From Beijerinckia sp. 28-YEA-48 (GTDB lineage: Bacteria > Pseudomonadota > Alphaproteobacteria > Rhizobiales > Beijerinckiaceae), in the NCBI RefSeq assembly GCF_900104955.1, contig NZ_FNSI01000001.1, forward strand, positions 4,746,001 to 4,810,000: 64,000 nt of DNA, written 5' to 3'. The notes under the pieces are model-generated. The model saw nothing but the letters and a program-made list of their open reading frames with translations, was not told the DNA's origin and did no database searches. Position numbers and translations under genes: made by a program. Within the stretch, counting starts at the first letter, position 1. The number at the start of each line of letters is the position of its first letter. Of this stretch, positions 56,086 to 64,000 are shown in pieces.

Positions 56086-57672
56086 ATGACAGACACGACC
56101 GATACGGTCGCGCCGGCCCCCGAGACTGTTGCGGAAAGTCCGCAATCGGTCGGCCGTGAAATTGAAATCAAGCTGACAGGCGACACGCGACAGATCGTTG
56201 ATGCTTGCGATTGGCTGGCCCGCAATGGCGCTGCATTTCGGCCGCGTGCGGCCAGCCTCTACTCGGTCTATTTCGACACCGCCGACGAGCGGTTGCGCGC
56301 CGCCGGCATGGCGCTGCGCGTGCGCAAGGTGCGTGGCCGCCACATTCTCACGTTCAAATGGCGCAGCCCCGATGCGGCGACGGCGTTCGAGCGTGGCGAG
56401 GCGGAAGCGCGTGTCGCGGGGCCCGAGCCTGATCTCGATGCGTTGGGCGCCGACACAGCCGCGCTTATCCGCGGCGTGTGCGGCGAGGCGGCGTTGGAGC
56501 CGCGCTTCACCACCGAATTGAAACGGCGCGATGCCATCGCTCTGCCGGGCCTGTCGAATATTAAAGTGTCTGTCGATCGTGGCCATGTCATCGCGGGGGA
56601 TCGCCGTGTCGAGGTCGAGGAAATCGAATTCGAACTGGCGGACGGCGATATTGGCGATCTGATCGATCTTGCCGCGCGCCTGACCGACGCCTGCGGTCTG
56701 CGGCTTGGGTCGCGCACCAAATCGGAACGCGGCTATGCGCTCGCCGCCGGCGAAGTGCCGCAATGCGTCAAGGCGCTGCCGCTGACATTAGCCGCCGATG
56801 CGGCGACAGAAGTGGCGATCGGCGCCATTCTCACCGCCGCCGTCGAGCAGTTCGTCGCCAACTGGCCGGGCCTGCTCGAAGCCGAGCAGCCAGAAGCCGT
56901 GCATCAGATGCGCGTCGCGCTGCGCCGCTTGCGGGCCGCGATCAAATTGTTCCAGCGCGAATTTCCCTGCGCCGATTTCGCCATTCTCGAGCGTCGCGCC
57001 AGCGACATCGCTTCGGCCATGGGCCAGGCGCGCGACATGGATGCTTTCACCGCTCTCGTCGAGGAGGGCCCCGGCGTCACTTTGAAGGATGATGCCGATT
57101 TCGGCCCGCTGCTGGAGAGCGCGGCGCTGCGCCGGTTCGAGGGCTATGAAAAGGTTCGGGCGGTTCTGCTCGATCCGACGACCACCGGTTTCGTGCTGGA
57201 CCTTTATAGTTTCGTGCTGCGCCGCGGCTGGCGCGGGGCGCTCGATGTCGAAGCGCTCGGCCGCCTGTCGATGCCCGCCGAAGCTTTCGCGAGCGAAACC
57301 CTCAACCGGCTGCACAAGCGGGTGCGCAAGCGCGGCAAGGACATCGAGCATCTGAGTTCGGACGAGCGCCACCGCCTGCGCATCGCCTTCAAGGACCTGC
57401 GCTACGCCGCCGAATTCTTCTCGGCGCTGTATCCGCAAAAGGCCGGAGCGAAGTCGTTCATCCGCGCCATTTCCAAGCTTCAGGACGTGTTCGGCGCCTA
57501 TAACGACACCATCACCGCCCACACCATCGTGGCGGCGCTGCAGGGCGAGGGCGCCATCGACGGCGCGGCCGGCATGGTGCTTGGCTGGTGCGCGAGGGGC
57601 GCTGCCGATGCCGAGACCCATCTGGCGGCGAGCTGGAAGACCTTCCGCAAGCTGGAGAAATTCTGGGACTAG
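56086..57672 (+). CDS. CYTH and CHAD domain-containing protein
   Basis: Encodes 528 aa. The N-terminal CYTH domain carries the EIEIK signature near residue 26 and the tunnel-fold pattern YFDTADERLRAAGMALRVRK. The C-terminal CHAD helical domain begins VHQMRVALRRLRAAIKLF, with conserved His/Arg pairs recurring near RHRLRIAFKDLRYAAEFF. CYTH enzymes act on triphosphorylated substrates and CHAD domains bind polyphosphate, so a role in polyphosphate or inorganic triphosphate metabolism is likely. The ATG at 56086 is preferred over an in-frame GTG at 56005. Confidence 0.9.
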   Translation: MTDTTDTVAPAPETVAESPQSVGREIEIKLTGDTRQIVDACDWLARNGAAFRPRAASLYSVYFDTADERLRAAGMALRVRKVRGRHILTFKWRSPDAATAFERGEAEARVAGPEPDLDALGADTAALIRGVCGEAALEPRFTTELKRRDAIALPGLSNIKVSVDRGHVIAGDRRVEVEEIEFELADGDIGDLIDLAARLTDACGLRLGSRTKSERGYALAAGEVPQCVKALPLTLAADAATEVAIGAILTAAVEQFVANWPGLLEAEQPEAVHQMRVALRRLRAAIKLFQREFPCADFAILERRASDIASAMGQARDMDAFTALVEEGPGVTLKDDADFGPLLESAALRRFEGYEKVRAVLLDPTTTGFVLDLYSFVLRRGWRGALDVEALGRLSMPAEAFASETLNRLHKRVRKRGKDIEHLSSDERHRLRIAFKDLRYAAEFFSALYPQKAGAKSFIRAISKLQDVFGAYNDTITAHTIVAALQGEGAIDGAAGMVLGWCARGAADAETHLAASWKTFRKLEKFWD

Positions 57673-57748
57673 GTGGAACGCCTTGGCGGTCCTGGCAACC
57701 CAAGGGGCCGATGGCCCCTTCCAAGTGCCCCTTCAATATGAGCCTTTC

Positions 57749-58525
57749 TTGAAATACACATTCCCGGCGCTTTTGTTGGCACTCTGGTTTGGTCTTGCGC
57801 CGTCGGTGGCCCAGGCTGATGTCTCCGCCTCAAACCAGAATGAAGCGGCTTCCGCGTTTCAAGCGGTTGATGCCCTGACGCGCCAGACGCGTGCGCAAGG
57901 GGATTTGCCGCGCTGGTCTAATCCGGAACACGCCAAAGTGCTCGGCAGGTTTTGGGATGTGAAGGCGACCCTGGGCACGCCGCCCTATCGCTCCGCCGAC
58001 GTGCCGGCGCTTCTGCCTATCGGCCATCGGGCAGGGGCGCTCTACAAAACCTATGTCCTGTTCGCGCCGCAGGCGGGAACCGTGCCGGACACAGCCGCCA
58101 ATACCGCGAAATATCAGGACGAGATCGCCCGGGCGGGCGCCTATCTCTTGCGTGTGCAGGCAGTCGGTCTTGAGGCCATCGCCGATTTTGTCGAGACGCT
58201 GCCGGCAGCCCAGATGAACGCCGCGCGCCGTGATGGACTAAGTAAATTACGACTTGGAATCAATGAGATGGTGACGGGTATCGTCTTGATGCTGCGCTCG
58301 CCGGACCTGCGCTCCGAAAACCGCGGCCTTCTGCTCGATGCGCTGGGCGAGGGCGCCGCGACCCTGGCGGCTTCGACCCCGCCGGCCGATCGGACGGCTC
58401 TGATCGCTCAGATCGACACGGTCCTGCCCGGCCTGTCCGCGCCGGAGCGTGAAAAGGCACTGGCGCTCAAAGCGGCTTTCGAGCGTAAGGCGTGCGTCGG
58501 GCTCTGCGCCGTGGAAGCCCAGTAA
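57749..58525 (+). CDS. Hypothetical exported protein
   Basis: Encodes about 258 aa if the TTG at 57749 starts it, giving a clean signal peptide KYTFPALLLALWFGLAPSVA then QA/DV. GTG at 57725 and TTG at 57683 are alternatives; none has a strong ribosome-binding site. The mature protein is helical with WSNPEHAKVLGRFWDVKATLG and FETLPAAQ-like DFVETLPAAQMNAARRDGL, and ends with two cysteines (KACVGLCAVEAQ). I do not recognise a family. It lies 76 nt after the CYTH-CHAD gene, so possibly the same transcript. Confidence 0.7.
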   Translation: MKYTFPALLLALWFGLAPSVAQADVSASNQNEAASAFQAVDALTRQTRAQGDLPRWSNPEHAKVLGRFWDVKATLGTPPYRSADVPALLPIGHRAGALYKTYVLFAPQAGTVPDTAANTAKYQDEIARAGAYLLRVQAVGLEAIADFVETLPAAQMNAARRDGLSKLRLGINEMVTGIVLMLRSPDLRSENRGLLLDALGEGAATLAASTPPADRTALIAQIDTVLPGLSAPEREKALALKAAFERKACVGLCAVEAQ

Positions 58526-58789
58526 GTTGAAGGGCTTGCAGTTATCGACGGCGGCTGTGCGAAGCCGCTGAACTGTCATTGGGGCGGCCAGGGAAAGTTG
58601 ACTCTCCCGTCGCCCCCGCCTAAAAACCACCCACTCTCGTCAGAGACGTTCTTTTGACACAGCCCCGTGGAACCCCTGAGGTTCGGGGTCAACGCCCGGC
58701 AGCGCGATGCGCCCCCGGGCGCGCTTGGCTTTGGAACTCGGCTTTGGAGCGCGGCTCTAAAGCCCTGACACGAGCGATTGGAGTTTTGC

Positions 58790-60346
58790 ATGTTCGAGGG
58801 CCTTTCCGACAAGCTCTCCGGCATATTTGATACGCTGACGCGGCGCGGCGCTCTCTCCGAGAGCGACGTCAATACCGCTATGCGCGAAGTGCGACGCGCC
58901 TTGCTTGAGGCCGATGTCGCCCTCGACGTGGTGCGCGACTTCACCGAGAAGGTGCGCGTCCAGGCCATCGGCGCCAATGTGGTGAAATCGGTCACGCCGG
59001 GGCAGATGGTCGTCAAGATCGTCAACGACGTGCTGATCGAAACGCTCGGCTCGACCGCGGTGCCGATCGACCTGACCGCCGCGCCGCCGATCGCCATCAT
59101 GATGGTCGGTCTGCAAGGCGCTGGTAAAACCACCACCACCGCCAAGATTGCCCGCCGCCTCACCGACCGGATGAAGCGCAAGGTGCTGATGGCCTCGCTC
59201 GACGTGAAACGTCCGGCGGCGCAGGAACAGCTTGCCGTGCTCGGCCGCCAGGTTGGCGTTGACACTTTGCCGATCGTCGCCGGGCAGACGCCGGTGCAGA
59301 TCGCGCAACGGGCCGAACAGGCGGCGCGCTTGCAGGGCTATGACGTCGTTCTGCTCGACACCGCCGGCCGCACCCACATCGACGAGCCGTTGATGGAGGA
59401 GATGGCGGAGATCAAGCGGGCCACTAGTCCGCATGAAATCCTCTTGGTCGCCGATGCGCTGACCGGCCAGGACGCGGTCAATCTCGCTCGCAACTTCAAC
59501 GATCGCGTCGGCATCACCGGCATCGTGCTGACGCGTACCGACGGCGATGGCCGTGGTGGTGCGGCGCTGTCGATGCGTGCCGTCACCGGCAAGCCGATCA
59601 AGCTCATCGGTACCGGTGAAAAGGTCGAGGATCTCGACGACTTCAATCCACAGCGCATCGCCAATCGCATTCTCGGCATGGGCGACATTGTCGCGTTGGT
59701 CGAAAAGGCGGCGGCGTCGATCGATGCCGAAAAAGCCCAGGCCATCGCCGAGAAGATGCGCAAGGGCAAGTTCGACCTCGACGACATGGCCGAACAATTG
59801 GCGCAGGTGGAAAAGATCGGTGGCCTTGGCGGCATCATGGGCATGCTGCCCGGCATCGCCAAGATGAAGGATCAGATCGCCTCGCGCATCGACGACAAGA
59901 TGATCAAGCGCCAGCGCGCCATCATTCTGTCGATGACGCGCGCCGAGCGGCGCAATCCCGACGTGCTGAAGGCGTCGCGCAAGAAGCGCATCGCCGCCGG
60001 CGCTGGCATGAAGGTGGAAGACGTCAACCGGTTGCTGAAGCAGCACCGGCAGATGGCCGACATGATGAAGGCCATGGGCGGCGCCAACAAGCGTGGCCCG
60101 ATGGGCAAGATGGCGCAGATGTTTGGGCTCGGCGGTGGCGGCGGCATGCCCTCGCCGGAGCAGATGGCTGAATTGCAGAAGCAGATGGGTGGCGCTGCAC
60201 CGCAGCTCCCCGAAAAGCCCCCGCCGGGTTTGACCAGTGGCGGGCCGCTTCTGCCCAACGGACTTCCGGGACTGGGCGGGCCGAAACTGCCCGGCCTCGG
60301 CGGCGGAACACCGGGCGGGTTCAACCCGTTTGGGAAGAAGAAGTGA
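58790..60346 (+). CDS. ffh: Signal recognition particle protein Ffh
   Basis: Encodes 518 aa. The N domain (FEGLSDKLSGIFDTLTRRG) is followed by the G domain with G1 GLQGAGKTTT, DTAGRTH and LTRTDGD, then the methionine-rich M domain with GGIMGMLPG. The C terminus extends into a Gly/Pro/Met-rich tail (about 445-518) longer than in E. coli Ffh. With 4.5S RNA it binds signal sequences and delivers ribosomes to FtsY. The ATG at 58790 follows TTGGAG at the right spacing; an in-frame TTG four codons upstream overlaps that site. First gene of the conserved ffh-rpsP-rimM block. Confidence 0.97.
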   Translation: MFEGLSDKLSGIFDTLTRRGALSESDVNTAMREVRRALLEADVALDVVRDFTEKVRVQAIGANVVKSVTPGQMVVKIVNDVLIETLGSTAVPIDLTAAPPIAIMMVGLQGAGKTTTTAKIARRLTDRMKRKVLMASLDVKRPAAQEQLAVLGRQVGVDTLPIVAGQTPVQIAQRAEQAARLQGYDVVLLDTAGRTHIDEPLMEEMAEIKRATSPHEILLVADALTGQDAVNLARNFNDRVGITGIVLTRTDGDGRGGAALSMRAVTGKPIKLIGTGEKVEDLDDFNPQRIANRILGMGDIVALVEKAAASIDAEKAQAIAEKMRKGKFDLDDMAEQLAQVEKIGGLGGIMGMLPGIAKMKDQIASRIDDKMIKRQRAIILSMTRAERRNPDVLKASRKKRIAAGAGMKVEDVNRLLKQHRQMADMMKAMGGANKRGPMGKMAQMFGLGGGGGMPSPEQMAELQKQMGGAAPQLPEKPPPGLTSGGPLLPNGLPGLGGPKLPGLGGGTPGGFNPFGKKK

Positions 60347-60413
60347 AGTGAAACGCGTGATGCGGGCAGGAACTGCCGTGCATCGTCAAATGAAGATCTG
60401 AAAGGAAGTCACT

Positions 60414-60773
60414 ATGTCTCTTAAAATTCGTCTGTCGCGCGGTGGCGCCAAGAAGCGTCCGTACTACAGCATCGTGATCGCTGACTCGCGCATGCCGCGC
60501 GACGGCCGTTTCATCGAGAAGATCGGCACGTTCGATCCGCTGAAGCCCAAGGACAACGCCGCGCGTCTCGTGCTCGATGTCGAGAAGGCCAAGGATTGGA
60601 TGACCAAGGGCGCCCAGCCGACCGATCGCGTCTCGCGTCTGCTCGATGGTCTCGGCGTGCTGAAGCGCGAAGCGCACAGCAACCCGGAGAAGGCCAAGCC
60701 GAAGAAGAAGGCGCAGGAACGCGCCGCTGCTGAAGCGGCTGCCGCTGCCAAGGCTGAAGCGCCGGCCGCTTGA
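60414..60773 (+). CDS. rpsP: 30S ribosomal protein S16
   Basis: Encodes 119 aa. The N-terminal [20 protein letters not shown] is the S16 signature. The C terminus is an Ala/Lys/Glu-rich tail (about 88-119) common in alphaproteobacterial S16. AAAGGAAG precedes the ATG. The stop overlaps the rimM ATG by 1 nt (TGATG), so the two are translationally linked. Confidence 0.98.
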   Translation: MSLKIRLSRGGAKKRPYYSIVIADSRMPRDGRFIEKIGTFDPLKPKDNAARLVLDVEKAKDWMTKGAQPTDRVSRLLDGLGVLKREAHSNPEKAKPKKKAQERAAAEAAAAAKAEAPAA

Positions 60774-61348
60774 TGGCTGCTGCTCTGGGCGGGCGCGACG
60801 GCAACACTGTCGCGCCGGCTTCCGGCCTCGTCCTCGTCGGCCGCTTCGGCGCGCCGCACGGGGTGCGTGGCGAAATCCGCATCAAATCCTATACGGGCGA
60901 CCCGTTGGCGCTTGCTGGTTACAGCGGGTTGACCGATGCCACGGGCACGCGGTCGTTCGCGCTGAAGCGGGCGCGGCCGGTGAAGGACGATATGATCGTC
61001 GGTCAGGTCGACGGGGTCGGTGACCGCAACGCCGCCGAAGCACTTGTCAATCTCGAGATCTTCGTGCCGCGCGCCAATCTACCGGCGCCCGACGAAGACG
61101 AATTCTATTTCTCCGATCTGATCGGGCTCGCGGTCCTGCTGCCTGACGGCAGCACGTTCGGCAAGGTGCGGGCGGTTGATAATTTCGGCGCCGGCGACAT
61201 TCTGATGATCGAGACCGCCACGGGCGACGAGGCGCTGTTGCCTTTCACCAAGGCGGTGGTGCCGAAGGTCGATATCGCAGGCGGCGCCGTGCATGTGATT
61301 TTGCCGGAAGAGATCGAGGGCGAGCCCGAGAGTCCGCCAACCGAGTGA
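60773..61348 (+). CDS. rimM: 16S rRNA processing protein RimM
   Basis: Encodes 191 aa. The N-terminal RimM domain reads VLVGRFGAPHGVRGEIRIKSYT and the PRC-barrel part contains EDEFYFSDLIGLAV and LLPFTKAVVPKVDI. RimM binds S19 and assists 30S head maturation. The usual followers trmD and rplS are absent; a thioesterase gene begins 24 nt after the stop. Confidence 0.95.
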   Translation: MAAALGGRDGNTVAPASGLVLVGRFGAPHGVRGEIRIKSYTGDPLALAGYSGLTDATGTRSFALKRARPVKDDMIVGQVDGVGDRNAAEALVNLEIFVPRANLPAPDEDEFYFSDLIGLAVLLPDGSTFGKVRAVDNFGAGDILMIETATGDEALLPFTKAVVPKVDIAGGAVHVILPEEIEGEPESPPTE

Positions 61349-61372
61349 AATTTAAGCGCGAGGTGTTTGGGG

Positions 61373-61819
61373 ATGGCTGAGAGATCGCAACTTGCCCGCC
61401 GCGCCGATTATGTGCGCTTCGTGCCGATCTCGACGCGCTGGCACGACAATGATGTCTACGGCCACATCAACAATGTCATCTATTATTCCTACTTCGACAC
61501 GGCGGTGAATCAATTGCTGGTCGAAGCCGGCGTGCTCGATCCGGTGACCAATGAGATCATCGGGCTCGTGGTCGAAACGCGCTGCGCCTATTTCGCGCCG
61601 ATCGCTTTTCCCGATCGGATCGATGTCGGCGTCAAAGTGGTGCATCTGGGCACGTCGTCGGTGCGCTATGATGTCGGTATTTTCCGGGGTGACGCGGAAA
61701 TCACCAGTGCGCGGGGTGATTTCACCCATGTCTATGTCGAGCGCGCTTCGGGCGCGTCGACGCCTATTCCCGCCGCTGTCCGTGCGGTGCTGGAACAGTT
61801 GCAAGGCAGTGAAACATGA
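61373..61819 (+). CDS. Acyl-CoA thioesterase, 4HBT/YbgC hotdog family
   Basis: Encodes 148 aa. The hotdog active-site region RWHDNDVYGHINNVIYYSYF has the catalytic Asp/His of the YbgC/4-hydroxybenzoyl-CoA thioesterase class. The ATG at 61373 is preferred over a TTG two codons earlier. Substrate unknown; probably a short acyl- or aromatic acyl-CoA. The stop overlaps the next gene's start (ATGA). Confidence 0.88.
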   Translation: MAERSQLARRADYVRFVPISTRWHDNDVYGHINNVIYYSYFDTAVNQLLVEAGVLDPVTNEIIGLVVETRCAYFAPIAFPDRIDVGVKVVHLGTSSVRYDVGIFRGDAEITSARGDFTHVYVERASGASTPIPAAVRAVLEQLQGSET

Positions 61820-62370
61820 ATGGTGTGGTCCAGGGCCTAGTCAAAGCCGTCAGCGTCAGCCCGCGCCATGCCTTCAGCAAGGCGAATGCCTTGTCGATCC
61901 GGCTGATCGAGGGCCATGGCGTCGATGGCGATGCGCATATGGGCGTGACGGTGAAGCATCGTTCGCGTGTGGCGAAGAACCCGCAGGCGCCGAACCTGCG
62001 CCAGGTGCATCTGATGCACGCTGAACTGTTCGAGGAATTGCAGGCGGCCGGCTTTAGCGTGGCTGCCGGCGATATGGGCGAGAATGTTACGACGCGGGGC
62101 GTCGATCTGTTGTCGCTGCCGCAGGGCGCGCGGCTCAGGCTCGGCGACGAAGCGGTGGTTGAAGTGACCGGCCTGCGCAATCCCTGCGGCCAGATCGATA
62201 AGTTTCAGCCGGGCCTGATGAAGGCGGTGCTCGGCCGCGATGCGGACGGCGGCCTCATCCGCAAAACCGGCGTCATGGCGATTGTGCTCACCGGCGGCGA
62301 AGTGCGGCCCGGGGATGCGATTGCCGTCGAATTGCCGCAAGGCGAGCCCAGGAAGCTGGAGCCGGTTTAG
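61816..62370 (+). CDS. MOSC domain-containing protein
   Basis: Encodes 184 aa, a stand-alone MOSC domain: VDGDAHMG, RQVHLMHAELFEEL, GDMGENVTTRG and the conserved Cys in GLRNPCGQID. MOSC domains transfer or bind sulfur or molybdenum cofactor, as in YiiM and mARC. It overlaps the thioesterase gene by 4 nt. It may relate to the molybdenum hydroxylase at 23.4 kb, but that is only a thematic link. Confidence 0.88.
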   Translation: MNGVVQGLVKAVSVSPRHAFSKANALSIRLIEGHGVDGDAHMGVTVKHRSRVAKNPQAPNLRQVHLMHAELFEELQAAGFSVAAGDMGENVTTRGVDLLSLPQGARLRLGDEAVVEVTGLRNPCGQIDKFQPGLMKAVLGRDADGGLIRKTGVMAIVLTGGEVRPGDAIAVELPQGEPRKLEPV

Positions 62371-62450
62371 CGACTGCGGATGCGAAAATCGCCGAAAGGC
62401 GCTATGCCTGGGGTCGAAATTGCCGATTTCGGCCTGAAACAGGGTGGCGC

Positions 62451-62762
62451 ATGTCGGACAAGGGTTTGCCCGCAAAGGGATATTGGATCGGGACCGTCGA
62501 TGTGACTGACCCGGCCGCCTATAAGGACTATATAGCGGCCAATGCCGTGGCCTTCGAGAAATACGGGGCCAAGTTTCTGGTGCGCGGCGGTAAGACGGAG
62601 ACGCTGGAAGGCCGGTTCCGGGCTCGAACCGTCGTTCTCGAGTTCAAGGATTACGAGACGGCGCTCGCCTGTTACCACTCGCCGGAATATGCGGCGGCCA
62701 GGGCGTTGCGGGACAATGCCAGCATGGGCGATCTGATTGTTGCCGAGGGCTATATGTCCTGA
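62451..62762 (+). CDS. DUF1330 domain-containing protein
   Basis: Encodes 103 aa, a dimeric alpha/beta-barrel (ferredoxin-like) small protein: KGYWIGTVDVTDPAAYKDYI, FLVRGGKTETLEG and FKDYETALACYHSPEYAAA are typical of DUF1330. Function unknown; relatives include small monooxygenase-like folds. It follows the MOSC gene by 80 nt and precedes rlmN by 11 nt. Confidence 0.88.
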   Translation: MSDKGLPAKGYWIGTVDVTDPAAYKDYIAANAVAFEKYGAKFLVRGGKTETLEGRFRARTVVLEFKDYETALACYHSPEYAAARALRDNASMGDLIVAEGYMS

Positions 62763-62773
62763 GGTGATGTGAA

Positions 62774-64000
62774 ATGGTTGGAATGATGAACGAGACGATG
62801 ACAGCGCAGACCGATTTGCGATCCGACATCAGCCCCGCGCCAGCGCGGGCTTTGCCGTCGCTTGTTGGTATGACGCGCGCGCGTCTTGGTGAGGCGCTGC
62901 GCGCCGTCGACGTGCCGGAACGTGAGATCCGCATGCGCGTCGGCCAGCTCTGGCAGTGGATCTATTTCCATGGCGCGCGGGACTTCGCCGCCATGCTCAA
63001 CATCGGCAAGCCGCTGCGCGCCCTCCTGACCGAGCATTATTCGTTGACGCGGCCGCAGGTCGTCGCCGAACAGGTGTCGAGCGACGGCACGCGCAAATGG
63101 CTCATCCGCCTCGATCCTGTCGATGCCAAGGATAAGGGCGCGGAAGTCGAGTGCGTCTACATTCCCGAGAGCGATCGCGGCACCTTGTGCGTGTCGAGCC
63201 AGGTTGGCTGCACGCTCACCTGTACGTTCTGCCACACGGGCACGCAGAAACTGGTGCGCAATCTGAGCGCCGAAGAAATCGCCGTGCAGGTGGTGGTGGC
63301 GCGCGACATGCTCGGCGATTTTCCCGGCCAGACGCCGCCGACCAATGGCTTCATCCCCTCGGGCGAAGGCGTGCGCGCCGTCTCCAACATCGTCTTCATG
63401 GGCATGGGCGAGCCGCTCTATAATTTCGACAATGTCACCGCGGCGATTTCGGTGCTCACCGATGGCGAAGGCCTGTCGCTGTCGAAGCGGCGCGTGACGG
63501 TGTCCACCTCCGGCGTCGTGCCGCAGATCGGACCGTTGGGCGAAGCCAATGGCACCGCATTGGCGATCTCACTGCATGCGGTGCGCGATGATCTGCGCAA
63601 CACGCTGGTGCCGCTCAACAAGAAATATCCGATCAAGGATCTGCTCGACGCCTGCCGCAATTATCCGGGGCTATCGAACGCACGCCGCATCACCTTCGAA
63701 TATGTGATGCTGAAGGGCGTCAACGATTCCCGCGCCGAGGCGAAAGAACTGGTGCGGCTGCTCAAGGGCATTCCGGCCAAGATCAATCTCATTCCATTCA
63801 ATCCATGGCCGGGCACGAAATATGAGTGTTCGGACTGGGATACGATCGAGCAATTCTCCGACATCGTCTTCAATGCCGGCTATGCCAGCCCGGTGCGCAC
63901 GCCGCGCGGCCGCGACATCCTGGCTGCCTGCGGCCAGTTGAAGAGCGAGACCGAGAAGCTGCGGGCGCGCGCCCGCATGATCGAAGCTGATGACGAAAGT
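62774..64000 (+). CDS. rlmN: 23S rRNA / tRNA (adenine-C2)-methyltransferase RlmN (3' end beyond window)
   Basis: 409 codons are present and the frame is open at the right edge. The N-terminal domain contains [16 protein letters not shown]; the radical SAM cluster reads CTLTCTFC, followed by [14 protein letters not shown] and [11 protein letters not shown] are family landmarks. RlmN methylates A2503 of 23S rRNA and A37 of some tRNAs at C2. The ATG at 62774 follows GAGGTGA; further Met codons at 62783 and 62786 are in frame. The final resolving Cys near the C terminus appears present in ILAACGQL. Confidence 0.95.
   Translation, partial: MVGMMNETMTAQTDLRSDISPAPARALPSLVGMTRARLGEALRAVDVPEREIRMRVGQLWQWIYFHGARDFAAMLNIGKPLRALLTEHYSLTRPQVVAEQVSSDGTRKWLIRLDPVDAKDKGAEVECVYIPESDRGTLCVSSQVGCTLTCTFCHTGTQKLVRNLSAEEIAVQVVVARDMLGDFPGQTPPTNGFIPSGEGVRAVSNIVFMGMGEPLYNFDNVTAAISVLTDGEGLSLSKRRVTVSTSGVVPQIGPLGEANGTALAISLHAVRDDLRNTLVPLNKKYPIKDLLDACRNYPGLSNARRITFEYVMLKGVNDSRAEAKELVRLLKGIPAKINLIPFNPWPGTKYECSDWDTIEQFSDIVFNAGYASPVRTPRGRDILAACGQLKSETEKLRARARMIEADDES

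Noticed and set aside
58654-58682. Possible promoter for ffh with a perfect TTGACA
   Set aside because: The hexamer 17 nt downstream (TGAGGT) is a poor -10, so it is not listed as a feature.
58757-60046. Long minus-strand frame opposite ffh
   Set aside because: Ffh is complete on the plus strand with all GTPase motifs.

Overview
The window looks like a chromosomal segment of a GC-rich alphaproteobacterium of the order Hyphomicrobiales (Rhizobiales). The placement rests on the neighbourhood asd / leuB / acnA / ccmABCDG / yciB / ftsY / mtaB / dapF / ffh-rpsP-rimM, a gene order I know from Bradyrhizobium- and Rhodopseudomonas-like genomes, and on two families of palindromic intergenic repeats typical of that order. 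Genus cannot be read from the sequence. I see no rRNA, tRNA, CRISPR array, transposase or phage gene.

Layout. 1-9.7 kb (minus strand): a bacterial cellulose synthesis operon, bcsS, then bcsA-bcsB-bcsZ-TPR protein, with overlapping stop/start codons; the TPR gene runs off the left edge. 9.9-12.6 kb (minus): two paralogous amidohydrolase-2 proteins and a Rieske ferredoxin. 12.8-14.5 kb: a lone Fe3+-type solute-binding protein and a zeta-class glutathione transferase. 14.6-18.6 kb: an alpha/beta hydrolase, then elongation factor P (efp), divergent from epmA and epmB, the pair that puts beta-lysine on EF-P. 18.7-27.1 kb: an MscS-type channel, a CAP-domain lipoprotein, a glutamine amidotransferase, an SDR, an orphan xanthine-dehydrogenase-type molybdenum subunit and two hypothetical proteins. 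27.6-34.3 kb: asd, a MetE-like methyltransferase, leuB and acnA.

34.4-43.6 kb: cytochrome c maturation genes ccmA-ccmB and ccmC-ccmD-ccmG, separated by about 6.3 kb that carries a dihydroxyphthalate-decarboxylase-like protein, a class II aldolase/decarboxylase, a TctC-type binding protein, a LigB-type extradiol dioxygenase and two near-identical NMT1/SsuA-like binding proteins. This reads as an aromatic-acid catabolic insertion in a housekeeping operon. 43.8-48.6 kb: yciB, ftsY, an RluA-family pseudouridine synthase, mtaB and dapF. 48.8-58.5 kb: accessory genes, including a GyrI-like secreted protein, a metallo-beta-lactamase-fold hydrolase, an LLM flavin monooxygenase, a tandem pair of tiny secreted two-cysteine proteins with duplicated leaders, a UbiD-type decarboxylase with a second TctC-type binding protein, and a CYTH-CHAD protein. 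58.8-64 kb: ffh-rpsP-rimM, then a thioesterase, a MOSC protein, a DUF1330 protein and rlmN (cut by the right edge).

Themes. Conserved housekeeping blocks are interleaved with accessory enzymes from several unrelated decarboxylase-associated families and with five secreted solute-binding proteins that have no permease beside them. Four copies of one repeat family all lie between convergent genes. The least explained element is the pair of small secreted proteins at 52.2-53.1 kb, each preceded by a 205-nt leader that aligns to the other without a gap.
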